From: Siphonodentalium dalli
Taxonomy: Eukaryota; Mollusca; Scaphopoda; Gadilida; Siphonodentaliidae
Direction: 5' to 3'
Length of the DNA: 64,000 bases
Assembly: GCA_032622095.1 (NCBI GenBank)
Contig: CP136068.1
Location: 157,677,465 to 157,741,464, forward strand
Shown: in pieces, positions 12,229 through 23,945 of the stretch
Position numbering within the stretch: the stretch's first letter is position 1
Layout: every line of letters starts with the position of its first letter
Position numbers and translations under genes: made by a program
Notes under the pieces: model-generated
What the model saw: the letters and a program-made list of their open reading frames with translations, nothing else
What the model was told of the DNA's origin: nothing
Databases searched by the model: none

Positions 12229-12395
12229 ATTGAAAAGGAAAGGAGTTTGGCAACAGAGTAACGACTCTTAAATCGAGTACAACAAAAAAGGAACAAAGAT
12301 TCTTCGACTTGAGACCATGTCAGTGTTGCCAGTATCAACTCTGAATGGTATGTTTGCCAATCATCTACATATATTATCTGAACGTATGATAGGCA

Positions 12396-13550
12396 TATAC
12401 CGGTATAACATATGTATATTGTCATATATAAGCATATACCGCCATATATCATTGTTGTTACATTGTACTTAACTTTGTTTCATGTAATCCGTCCATTTTG
12501 TCTTGTTATTCTGTGTTCATGTACATTTGACCATATATGGTGTAACGTACAAATAAACATGATTGATTGATTGATTGATTGATTGGTAAGTCATGTGTTT
12601 ATTCGTGTTGTTTTCCAGCCTGTGTTCGAGAAAATAATCCCATAACGGGCTTATTTTAATGAGCGAAATAAGCTCATATTGGAATTATTAAGACTCATTA
12701 TATATGTATGCTATATTTGAACCTAAAACAAGAATGTTAAAACAGTCCAATGTGGGATTATTTCCATAAGAAATAAGCCCATATTGGTATTATTTAATCC
12801 ACCTTTATTCATCGCAACATATATTCTCGTAAAAATAGGTTCGTATTGGACCTAAAGATTCACATAGGTTCATATTGGACTTATTCGATTCTGAAATAAA
12901 CCCACAGTGAACTACTACCCGCTATTCAGCTAAATGGCATGGGCCACAGTTAAAACAAATTTTAAAGAGCGTGAGTCTGGTATGTCGTGTCGATGAAAAC
13001 ATTGAGGTTAAATAATGCCAGTATGAGCTTAATTCGCTCATTAAAATAAGCCCGTTATGTGCTTATTTTTATGAGAACAGGATGAAACATGCCCTCGTGC
13101 AAATAGGTTCATATTGGACCTACTTGTAACTATTCACAGGTTTATGTTGGAACTATCTGATTCTGAAATAAGTACATACTGAGTCCCTTATTCCGTTGAA
13201 TGGCGCCAAACACCGTACAAAGAGCGTAGCTTTGGTAAGTTGTGTTTATGAAAAAAGGCAGATTAAATCATTCCGATATGGGCTCATTTCGTATGTAAAT
13301 AGTCCCATATTGTACTGTGTTTTAAACAGACTGTTCCCCAAAATTCCGCACATTATCTGCTTATAAATAATTTATTTTAGGTAGATAATCTGATTAGAAT
13401 GTCATCATTTTCAGTCTATAATGTGCTGAAAATGAGAATATTTTAGTCACATTATCGACTCATAATGGGGCAATTCAGATTATGTGCGGACAATCACACA
13501 ACCAAGCCAACCCATAACTTTTCAGATGTACGCTATTTAAAGACATAATA
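12396..13550. repeat. Second copy of the 1340-2490 segment
   Basis: This runs parallel to 1340-2490, including the end of the minus-strand LINE fragment, the AATAAA-(TGAT)n tail at about 12548-12582 and the AT-rich repeat, with only scattered base changes. It ends where copy A enters the satellite block. High identity implies recent segmental duplication or gene conversion. Confidence 0.8.
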
Positions 13551-15980
13551 TGGATTTGTTCGGGTATGTGAAACTGATAAGTTAGCATTCAGGCGCTATG
13601 TCAACTGGAGGAATGTAGCATTTTAGTAACATATGGCAATAGTCCCACATTGTACTGCTTTAAAAAGCCGAGATTTAGGTCAATATAGAGCTTATAAATA
13701 TTGCGATTAAATAATGCCAAAATTATCGCTCGTTAAAATACGGCCGTTAAGTGCTTATTTTCACGAAAATAGCTTGACATCTGCATGGCAAGTGTTGAGT
13801 TGTTTAATCGTGTTGTTTTCCAGCCTGTTGACGTGAAAATAAGCACACCACGTGCCTATCTCATATTGTTATGTGCTTATTTTCATGAGAACAGGGTGAC
13901 GTCTGCATGGTAAGTCTTGAGTTGGTTTATTTGTGTTGTGCCACAACACGAATTGCTAAAATAAGCATGACGAGCTTATCGCATATTGAAATATCTATAT
14001 AGGGCTGTTATAATAACCAGCGTTTAGGCCCATATGAAGCTTATTTAGTTTTCAAATAATAGCAGTTTGCAGTCTGTTTTCGTGAAAATAAACACAAAAC
14101 AGGACTTATTTTAATGAGCGAAATAAGCTCATACAGAGGTATAATTTAACTTAATATGTATACATGTACGCTATATATATATGGACCTATAAACGCGGCT
14201 TTTTAAACAGACAATATCAGACTGTTCTATCGAACTAGTCCCATATTGGTATTATTCAATCTAATTTGTTTTCATCGAAACATATCCTCATGTAAATAGG
14301 TTCATATTTGACCTTTAAGTATTCACATAGGTTCTTTTGATTCTGATATAAGTCCACAGTAAGCTTATAGCCATTATTCGGTTGAATGGCGAGGGCAGCA
14401 TTGACTATAAAGAGCTTGAATCTGGTAGGTTGTGTCGATGAAAAAAGCTAGATTAATAATACTGATATGGGTTTATTTCAGTAAAAACAATACAATTAGG
14501 GTAGCTTTGGTAAGTAAGTGATAAACTAAGGTAGATACAATAATGCCAATATGGGCTTATTTCTTATGTAAATAGTCCCATATTGTACCGTTTTAAACAG
14601 CCTGTTCCCCAAATTCCCGCACATTATCTGCTTATATAAAAAGTAAATATTCTAGGTAGATAATCTGCTTATGAACGCTCTCAATTTGAGTCGATAATAT
14701 GCTGAAAATTATACCAAATTAGTCACATTATCGCCTCATAATGGAACAATTCTAATCAGATTATGAGCGGACAATGACACAACTAAGCCAACCCACAGCT
14801 TATCAGATGTACGCACTTTAAAGACATATTATGGACTTGTACGGGTATGTGAAACTGATAAGTTAGCATTCAGGCGCTATGTCAAGTAAATCGACCGTAC
14901 CTCTCCATAGAAATCATCGTCTGAACTACGCTCAATTGTAAATATTTACTTCTGGAATCGGGACTATTGGCGACAATACGGGCTTATATCGTATTATTAT
15001 GTGCCTATTTTCACGAGAACAGTCTTGAGTTGGTTTATTTGTGTTGTATTCCACAACACAAATTGCAAAAATAATCATAAGATGTTCTTATCGCATATTG
15101 AAATATCCCATATAGGGCTGTTATAATAATCAAATAATCAAATAATGACAATATGCAGCTTGTTCTAGTAAAAATAAGCTCATTACGGGCTTATTTTAAT
15201 GAGCGAATTAAGCTCATATATACTGCCATTATTGAACCTAAACGCGATTTTTAAAGCAGTCAAATGTTGGACTATTTCTATGTAAGCCCATATTGGTATT
15301 ATTTAATCTACTTTTTTTCATCTCAACATATCCTCAGGTTTATATTGCACCTAAATATTCACACAGTTCATATTGGACTTATTTTATTCTGAAATAAGCC
15401 CACGGTGAGCGTATACCAGTTATTCCGTAGAATGGCGCGGGCCACAGTGAAAATACCTTCTAAAGAGCGTGAATCTAGTAAGTTATCTCGATCAGAATAG
15501 GTAGATAGATTAAATAGTGCCAATATGGGCATATTTCGTATGAAAATAGTCCCATGTTAGACTGTCTTAAAACCCGCATTTTCTGTCCATATCGTATACT
15601 ACGGTTAAATAATGCCAATATTTAGTTCATAATAACATGGCGTTTATGTGCTTATTTTCACGAGAACAGTCTGCATGTTGACATTATTTGAAAACTGAAA
15701 TACGCTCCATAAGGCCTAAACGCTAGTTATTAAAACAGCCTTACATGTACATGTATATGGGTTATTTCAATATGAGGAAAACCCGTATTGTGCTTATTTT
15801 CACGAGAACACGATTAAACAACTCAAGACTTGTCATGCTGTTCTCATGAAAATAAGTACAAAACGGACATATTTTAATGCGCGATATAAGCTGATATTGG
15901 AATTATTTTACCACAATATACGCTCAATATGGATCTAACACACTGTTTTTATAAATAAAACAGTACAATATGGGATTATT
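13551..15980. repeat. AT-rich inverted-motif repeat field, continued
   Basis: Same families as 6800-9060. The segment around GTGAAACTGATAAGTTAGC with its flanks occurs at about 13570 and 14850, so part of the field is duplicated locally. No gene seen. Confidence 0.6.
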
Positions 15981-16559
15981 TCCATACATATCAGGGCCAA
16001 CCAAATTATCTTAAAGATAAACTCTTCGAAAATGCTTACCATACGCCCCCCCCCCAATTTGCATGTTGTTTTAGGGGTATAATATCGTTTGATACTTTTA
16101 TTCCAATAACCAATAATACATTGTAATAAGGAACATGAATTAATAACATAATGTGGGTGCGGGAAAACAGCATGGCGATTCAAACTATTTCACTGACATT
16201 TAAAGATGTATATATTAGGGATCCATACTTTCAGTTACAAGATGTGGGATATAATTGAATGCAACACCACTGAATAACTTGTTGAACGCATGCATATCAC
16301 ATGACATTTAATCGATGTATGTTGTCAGATAATAGACAGATATGATTCCACTTTCTTACAGAAGATAAATGAGTAAATAAGTAAACTTTTATAATTTTTG
16401 TTCTTGCCATTCACGGGGGGGGGGGATTATCATTCGATGTATTTATTAAGTGCCACTTCGTGTTCCCATTGTGTTATTTTATATACTGGAGACTTAAATT
16501 TCTGGATCCCTTAATACATCTTTAACATGTAGTTAACATACTTAAAATTTTAAGGATTA

Positions 16560-16800
16560 ATATAATTGTTTTGATAAGTATAAGTACCGGTATGTGTGAC
16601 TTTAGATCATCATTGTTTTGATAAGTATAAGTACCGGTATGTGTGACTTTAGATCACCATTGTTTTGATAAGTATAACTACCGGTATGTGTGACTTTAGA
16701 TCATCATTGTTTTGATAAGTATAAGTATGTGTGACTTTAGATCATCATTGTTTTGATAAAAGTAAGTATGCGTGACTTTAGATCATCATTGTTAGATCAT
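16560..16800 (+). repeat. Minisatellite, about five units of 40-49 bp
   Basis: Repeats of TTGTTTTGATAAGTATAAG-(TACCGG)-TATG-GTGACTTTAGATCATC. The later units have lost the TACCGG block and are shorter. The surrounding 15980-17180 otherwise holds only homopolymer runs (C at 16048, G at 16417 and 17081) and no gene. Confidence 0.9.
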
Positions 16801-17179
16801 TAATACAAATATTAATGTCCTATCCTATAAATACCTGAACAAAATCAATAATTTCTTAGTTAACATCAGCCAAACAAAGAAAATATTATATATCATATTC
16901 CAATCAACGTGTTTTCAAATATTACAACAAAGTAAAGACTTACACATAAACAATTAAAATATTACGATGCTCAAGAACAGATATATAATTATATATTTAA
17001 GAACACGTTTTTCATTGTCAACCGATATTGTGTAAGGAAATCATAAACGCTCTTTATAATAGGTTATTTATGTAACTTTGGGGGGGGGGCAATACATCTG
17101 GCAAAACATGAATATAATCTGCCGAATTTTTGAAAGTCGGTATCTTATCTTACCACCTAAACATATGGATGTGAAGTTA

Positions 17180-17729
17180 TTAAAATTCATAAAGAAGATT
17201 CAAATCTGAAAGAATGTTAAACTGTAGTGTAGATGCGCAAAATGTGAGAGAAATGGTTACTGAAATAAATGGAAATTCGCATTAATTTACACAAAAACCT
17301 CAACCTTTTGAGAAAACAATAACATTCAAACAGTTTTACAAATACACTCTGATATAAAAAGTGTTTAGATATATTGCTGATGATGGTAATCGTAAAATAT
17401 ATTAAATAAAAAAACATTGTACCTAAGTTGTTTTTCACAAGATGACCGCATTTTTCGATCCAAAACTGATAGGAACCAAATCGAAGGGTGCGAGGATCGA
17501 ACTTCACTGACAATTCGCGCCGATCACGATGCAGAGTTATCGGCTACCGACCGCTGACAAGTAACCAATGAGAGATCGCCTCGGCGGCCAATCGTTGACG
17601 CACCTCGCGAACCAATGAACAGCTCAGATATGGGACAAGAAAGCCAATCGGATTGCAGCTTGTCGACCTATTTAGAATCGACTTTGAATTTTTTTGCTTC
17701 ATATCGTCAATTTCTTTTACAGAAGACTT
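17180..17729 (+). promoter_or_regulatory. Histone H3 promoter and 5' UTR, copy A
   Basis: It matches 27882-28409 closely. It holds four CCAAT boxes (17565, 17588, 17612, 17644), a TATA-like TATTTAGAAT at 17669 and an initiator-like TTCATATCGTCAA at 17698-17710, an arrangement typical of replication-dependent histone genes. In this copy a LINE (E1) separates the promoter from the H3 start codon by about 3.4 kb. Confidence 0.75.
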
Positions 17730-17925
17730 GAAGATTCATCGTTTTTCGCCACGCAACCTACGCAGAAAGCTGTATTCTATCTATGTTTCTGTGAGTGTAT
17801 TGTGTGCGTTAATACGAATTTCTCACCCAGGTTCCGGGCCTCGGGAGCATCCAGGATCTGGCTGGGGATTTTCCTGCAGCAGTCAATTCAGGTCGTATAA
17901 CATCACGCCCCAGCACGTGCACACA

Positions 17926-19228
17926 ATGGCTGTTCATACTGATCGCGTTAATGGCGTCCTTCACCAGTTTTATTCGGGCCCACTAATGCCCCACCACCGT
18001 TGTGTTCTGATGATGTGGCGGGTAATGTCCCATCCGTTCTCATAGAAAGCTTGGATCCTTTAGATCCCTACAAAGATTTATACCTACCTGCAAATCGGAA
18101 AATTCCCGACGACGTTCGAGGGGATCTTTTAGAGCGCACACTAAGGGCAAACATTCGTGGGGTTAACCCCGGTAGGATCACAGCGGCTTCTTTAGCGGAC
18201 AAAGTTCTTGCCGAGATGCCAGGTTCCAATATAACCGCCATTTATCGTGGAAGGTCCATCCGGGATTGGAAAATCGTTTTCGTCAACAAGGTGGACGTTG
18301 AAAAATTCATCCAACTTCAGGAATTCCAACCTTACGGTGATGACTTATTTGTGGGATGGTCGGGTTCCCGTCAACGGGTCACCACGATACGTGTCAACTG
18401 GCTACCTTACCATGTACATCATGGAAACGTGTACGAACAATTATGTGGTTTCGGGGAAATAACATACATGGGATATGATTCCTTTTACAAACAAGGCCAT
18501 AAAATTGCGAACGGGGTACGGATTTTGAAGGCAAAGCTATCTGTGGAAGACTTCCAGGCCTTTCCAGATTTTATAGAGGTGGAGGGCCTCACCGGATTGG
18601 TGACCGTGGTCGGACGCCCCCCTCTGTGCCTGCGATGTCGGGGGAGGGGCCATGTTAGGGCCACCTGCCCTCAGGGTAAACCTAGTTCGTATGCCGGTGC
18701 TGCTGGCCGTCACCCGGAGGATGATGAGAGGGAAGCTCCCACGGGGGGTAAGGATGTGCAGACCACGGATGTGCCGGACACACGCACCCCCCTGGTGAGG
18801 ATTATTTCGTGCCGCCAGTCTTGTCTCTGTCCCAGTTTCAAGCTCAGTTCGACAATGCAATTCCACCCACTGGGGATATTCGGCCCAGTTTGACTGATTT
18901 TGCGGACGATCTTCCTGTTCCACCACCGGAAGTATTGAATTTTCATACTCCTGCGGGAGACGTTTTAGCAGTGTCAGGGGGCATTGAGGTGATGGACACT
19001 TTCGCCCCCCGGCCAAGCGATTCACGTAAACGTGCCCACGACCATTCAGACGACGAAACAGACAATAAGAAATTGGTTGTGGTTGTCAATCAAGACCTCG
19101 CCGCCTCCGAGGACCCCCTCTTTTGTGATGGAACTGGTTCCTCGTCGGACCCCGGTGCCATCACGGGAGATGAGAGTTCTCTCGGAGACGGCGTGGTTGA
19201 GGATTCAGATTGTTTGTCGGACACTTAA
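17926..19228 (+). pseudogene. LINE E1 ORF1, frameshifted
   Basis: Homologue of the intact ORF1 at 44480-45796. The ATG at 17926 is preserved, but one of two tandem TGGCGTCCT units is missing, which shifts the frame at about 17953. A second indel lies in a C-run near 18790. The central nucleic-acid-binding part with its CCHC knuckle (CLRCRGRGHVRATC) is readable at 18000-18893 and the acidic tail at 18809-19228. Confidence 0.85.
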
Positions 19229-19594
19229 TTCATACCATTATTATGCTTACAAACTTCAACTCAACAAACTCAACTATGTTTACAACGACTCGGATTAGCC
19301 CCCAGATTATGACGACTATTCTTGATTGGCACTTGACCGCGGATTTGTCCACGACTGCCGACCTTGCCTACTTCTTTCCACTTATGCCGGACTTATTATG
19401 GTCTGGCAGTCACTCAGGGTATGGTTGTATCGTTTCCTATTATTTAGGTATTGTATGGTTTCGTTTACGTCCGTGCTTATTGTTTTTTATTTATTTCGGT
19501 ACATTTTGCTTTATTTATTTATCTTATATTTTCCTTATTTCTGATATGTTTAGTTTTGTTGTTTGTGTTCAGTTCTTCCCTTATTTGCCCCAAC

Positions 19595-20380
19595 ATGGAT
19601 AGGATTAAAATATCTACCCCAACGATATTCCTATCTTTTACACAAATTGTTTAAAGTCCTTGCGACTTATGGAAAAGAATCCACCTTCCGATCATTTTAA
19701 TTTTCTAACTTCCAAGGATATGTACCGACATCTTTTGCAATCGGTCATTTCTCTGCCTTCACTAAGGCTCAAATACCCACAACTGCGTTTAAATTTGGTA
19801 TGGCACAATCTTCATAACCCCGCCATTGATCTTCTGGTTCGGGGTATCATGTATCGTTTAATACATGGGGTTCTTTATACGAGAGATAGATTAGCAAAAT
19901 ACTATGGACAAAGGGTACTCAAAAACTGCCCTTTGTGCCTTCAATTTCCGGAGAACGTAGAGCATCTTTTCGTTCATTGTTCAGTTGTTCAAGCACTTTG
20001 GGACCTCGTCTTTGGTTGGCTCAAACCTCTAATACCGCATGAACGGTTTCGCACACACCTTGGGTTTATTCGGTTTTTGTTAATTCGAGCCCGTGATCCG
20101 AATCATCGAGCATTAGCGCTCGTTCTCATTACTGAAGCCGTGGCCACTATTTGGCTCTTTAGAAACCGCATACATCATGCTCAAAAATTCCTTCAAACAC
20201 GGCCGACGGTTTCTCAACCATCACACGTATTTATTTTTGCGATAATTATCCCGGATCCGCACTCACGTGCTCATTGACAAATTACGTATGTCCCTCACTT
20301 CTTTTGAAGAGCTTTGGCTCCAAACAACAGATATATGTGAACTGAATGCCACCGATGACTCTATCCATTTCAATATTTAG
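19595..20380 (+). pseudogene. LINE E1 ORF2, large internal deletion
   Basis: The ATG at 19595 starts the endonuclease, but after about seven codons sequence jumps to the C-terminal region. Endonuclease and reverse transcriptase are gone. The zinc cluster CPLC...H-x4-C and the tail WLFRNRIHHA remain in frame to about 20277. A single-base insertion near 20236, relative to E3, shifts the last codons. Confidence 0.8.
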
Positions 20381-21049
20381 TTATCTTTATTTAGATTGTC
20401 TCCTTTTGGTGACTTCACTTACGCCCGTGTAATTCGCGGGTGCCCTACTTATTACATTGTAATTCAACCGTTAATTATTTGCGACTCGTTCGCTTCTATT
20501 ACGGATTTCTCAAGGATTCAAAATTTCTTTCAAGAGATATTTCGTTCTTAAATTTCTTCAGGCAGTTTCTGTCATAAATTTACATATGCCACTTTTATCT
20601 TTCTCGATAGTTTCTCAGACTTCACTTACGCCCGTGTAAAGAGCGGGTGACCTACATCTTACATTGTGAATCCCACGTTACTTCTTATGCGATTTGTTCG
20701 CTACTCTTACAGATTCCACCATTATTCACAATTCCTTTCAACAAATAATACGGTTTTCCATTTTTGAAGCAGTTTCTGTAATTTATTTACATATGCCAAA
20801 TTTGATTTTCTCGGTAGTTTCTAAGGCTCGTTCTTATCTACCAATGTTTTTACCATTATTTGTATTATGTTCTATGTTATTCTTTTTCCTATTAATTTAT
20901 TCATTTTGTCATTAAAGGGACAATGATGATTTGGTCCATGAATTAGCCGTCTGGCGAAACGCCCGTTCTGGTAGTAAGTATCGGGACCCTCCTGGTCTTG
21001 GCTGAACCCTTCGGGCCTCATGACCAGGACTGAGTCAAACCCCCGTTAA

Positions 21050-21496
<447 letters not shown>

Positions 21497-21527
21497 ACTG
21501 TCTGATCACTTATCAGAAACTCAACGG

Positions 21528-21960
21528 CGAAAACCGGTTTCCACACAGTTGCCACGGCACAAAAATCTAAAGCGCACCTTACAACGACACCATGAGCAAG
21601 GAATTCCGATAACTCGTCTTTGGTATGGGAACTTGAAAGTAGTTTTTGCATGGAAACATTCGAATTTGTTGTGCTGCTAGTGATATGGTTGCTCACACTT
21701 GGCTTATTTCCAAGTCTCCTTATTCTCGTTGTCGTCTTCAGTGAGTTTTCAACATCGTAGCGATCGAATATCACATGACACTCATCAAACTTAGCAAAAT
21801 ACTTCTTGTCCATGTTATCATAGAAGTGTTGAGCTAAGTCCCCACACGTAGTGACGGATACAGGCGTGTGGAGCGCTTGAACTTCAGCCATGGCGTCGAC
21901 AATTGCAACCCTCTCAGACTTCCGGTGTAAACAAGAAATGTCAAATTGTTTCTGTCTTCA
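21528..21960 (-). pseudogene. Fragment of an unidentified protein gene
   Basis: The minus-strand frame is open from an upstream TGA near 21960 and reads VAIVDAMAEVQAL, then DECHVIFDRYDVENSLK, then MQKLLSSSHTKDELSEFLA. These words remind me of a widespread uncharacterised invertebrate protein family, but I cannot name it and treat that as a weak inference. The frame runs into the truncated H3 3' end at 21528, so its C-terminus is lost. The breakpoint removed both this gene's end and the H3 stem-loop. Confidence 0.5.
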
Positions 21961-22464
21961 AGTTATGCGTGTTTTCTCGAAAATCGGACAAGGTATCGAT
22001 GTTTGAATATGTTCTAGTGTTTGCGGAATTTCTCAGGTACAAGATGGTGACAAGATCAAGATTCGCTTAACCGGTATGTTTGGACTGTGCCGGTATGATG
22101 TTTCTTCATTTCAATATTATCGTAATCATGCTTAACGATATAGCCACCATTACCCCCTGTCCAAATTGGCCAATGAACTGTACTCACGTGTGCGCTGTCA
22201 GTACAGAAATTCTCGTCGTGTGAAATCGTCACGCTTGATCAACTGTTTAGGGGATTCCCCGATGACATTCAATAACCAGCGGTTGTGAAAATTCGACAAA
22301 TGACAATGGGTGAATCAAGCCGCCAACGGTCACTAGCGATGTGTTTATCGGTGTGGTACGATAGCATTGAGTCACAGCAACACACCCGTAAACAAGAGGA
22401 CTCTACTAAAGTAACCGACAATCTACAAGCTGTGTTACTGTTCATTAACTAAACAACGCAAGAT

Positions 22465-23892
22465 GTGTTTACGTCCACAATAATAGAATTTGTTGCTAAC
22501 CAAGATAAACTTTTAGATACTCTCCGCGACAACGTATTCATGCATGCAACAATTGACAATAGCTTTCCATATGACTCTTCCTCATCAATGAAACAACGCG
22601 TTGTTCGAAGTTTAACCGGTGATCATATTATTGACAAAAACAGTCGTAATATGAGAATGGCAGTGGATATATACAAACTAATGAAATTTTTGGTCGATAA
22701 GGATGGGGATAGCATCAATGACGTTATAAGTAAAGGTGTTAGAAATAAAAGTGTTAGCCGTCCTTCAATATCAAGCATGCCTGTAATCGACGACGACCAG
22801 GCAATCTCCAATGTGAACGTCAACAGCTCGATTGTGAAAATCCTCCGAGATATATCTCTGATAAAAACGGAAAATGAAAAATTCCATAAAGACTTCTCCG
22901 AACGTATTCCGAAGTTGGATTCAACAATAGCTCAAATGGAAGCCCGATTAGATAAAATTGATGAAAAACTATGTATTGTAAAAGATGTGAACCAACTCAA
23001 AAAAGATGTTGCGAATGTAAATACTAAAATAAAAACAATGGATGAAGACTTAGAAAGTGTGAAATTAACAATGGAAAGAATACAAGATGAAAAATACTCT
23101 GGTGTGAAAAGATTAAAAAGTGAAATTGTCGGCGTCAAATCGGATGTGGGTACCATAGTAAATGGGTTGGAGGAGTTTAGTCGTAAACAAAAAAGCTTTG
23201 AAGGACAACTATCAACATTAAAGGATTTAGTAAATAAAAAGCATGTTCAACCAACACACTCCTGCGATAAACTAATGAATGAAACAATTAAAAATAACGT
23301 GAATATAATGAAAGATGAATTCCGGAACTTCACCACAAGCGTGACTAATAACCTCCAAGTATTTGTGGAATGTGTGAGTGTTTCAATGGACAATGTATCC
23401 AAAACTCAACGCGACATATCAGACACACTCAATAAAATGATGGATGCATTCCTTGCTTATGATGATACATGTGACCGCTCTCAGGCCAGTGATGAAGCTT
23501 CAGTGGATGATTCACATTCCAGTGCCCCAAATGATGTATCCTATGAATCCAGAGTTCCATCATATGAAGATAATCGCAGACATAACGCCTCGAACAATAC
23601 AAGAAGCCCGCGATATTCGGACAATGAACCTGATGACTATTACTTTAACAAGCAAGATGGCCCGATTAAAACATCACAGGTATTCCTTGGTGGTTTCTCC
23701 AACCGAGTGACAATTCACGACATCAAGAAACACTTACTGTACGAAAACGTACGTTTCACTGTTATCCGGATATTAAGAGGAAACACGGCTCGTATCAACA
23801 TTTGTGACGATTATCTGGATAACGTTCTCGCATCTAACTTCTGGCCAAAAGGCGCAATCTGCAGAATGTGGGTCCACAAAAATCGTGACTAG
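22465..23892 (+). CDS. LINE ORF1: coiled coil plus RRM-like C-terminus
   Basis: RNA-binding, multimerising protein of the LINE particle. The frame is open from a stop at 22450. The first in-frame ATG is at 22540 (450 codons), so residues before it may not be made unless an upstream start was lost. Roughly residues 125-320 are rich in heptad-like Ile/Leu/Val with Lys and Glu and look like a long coiled coil. A Ser/Asp/Arg-rich linker follows. The last about 75 residues (VFLGGFSNRVTIHDIKKHL to WPKGAICRMW) resemble the RRM-like end seen in many CR1-type ORF1 proteins. No zinc knuckle. ORF2 starts 54 bp downstream. Confidence 0.7.
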   Translation: MFTSTIIEFVANQDKLLDTLRDNVFMHATIDNSFPYDSSSSMKQRVVRSLTGDHIIDKNSRNMRMAVDIYKLMKFLVDKDGDSINDVISKGVRNKSVSRPSISSMPVIDDDQAISNVNVNSSIVKILRDISLIKTENEKFHKDFSERIPKLDSTIAQMEARLDKIDEKLCIVKDVNQLKKDVANVNTKIKTMDEDLESVKLTMERIQDEKYSGVKRLKSEIVGVKSDVGTIVNGLEEFSRKQKSFEGQLSTLKDLVNKKHVQPTHSCDKLMNETIKNNVNIMKDEFRNFTTSVTNNLQVFVECVSVSMDNVSKTQRDISDTLNKMMDAFLAYDDTCDRSQASDEASVDDSHSSAPNDVSYESRVPSYEDNRRHNASNNTRSPRYSDNEPDDYYFNKQDGPIKTSQVFLGGFSNRVTIHDIKKHLLYENVRFTVIRILRGNTARINICDDYLDNVLASNFWPKGAICRMWVHKNRD

Positions 23893-23945
23893 TCAATGCA
23901 TGTATGCATATATGATTCTGCTCACTTATTTATGTTGTATTTACA

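Noticed and set aside
17480-17550. tRNA-like element on the minus strand upstream of H3 (box-B-like GTTCGATCCTC; also at about 28185-28250)
   Set aside because: No acceptor stem partner and no good anticodon arm; at best a decayed tRNA-derived relic, so not called as a tRNA.
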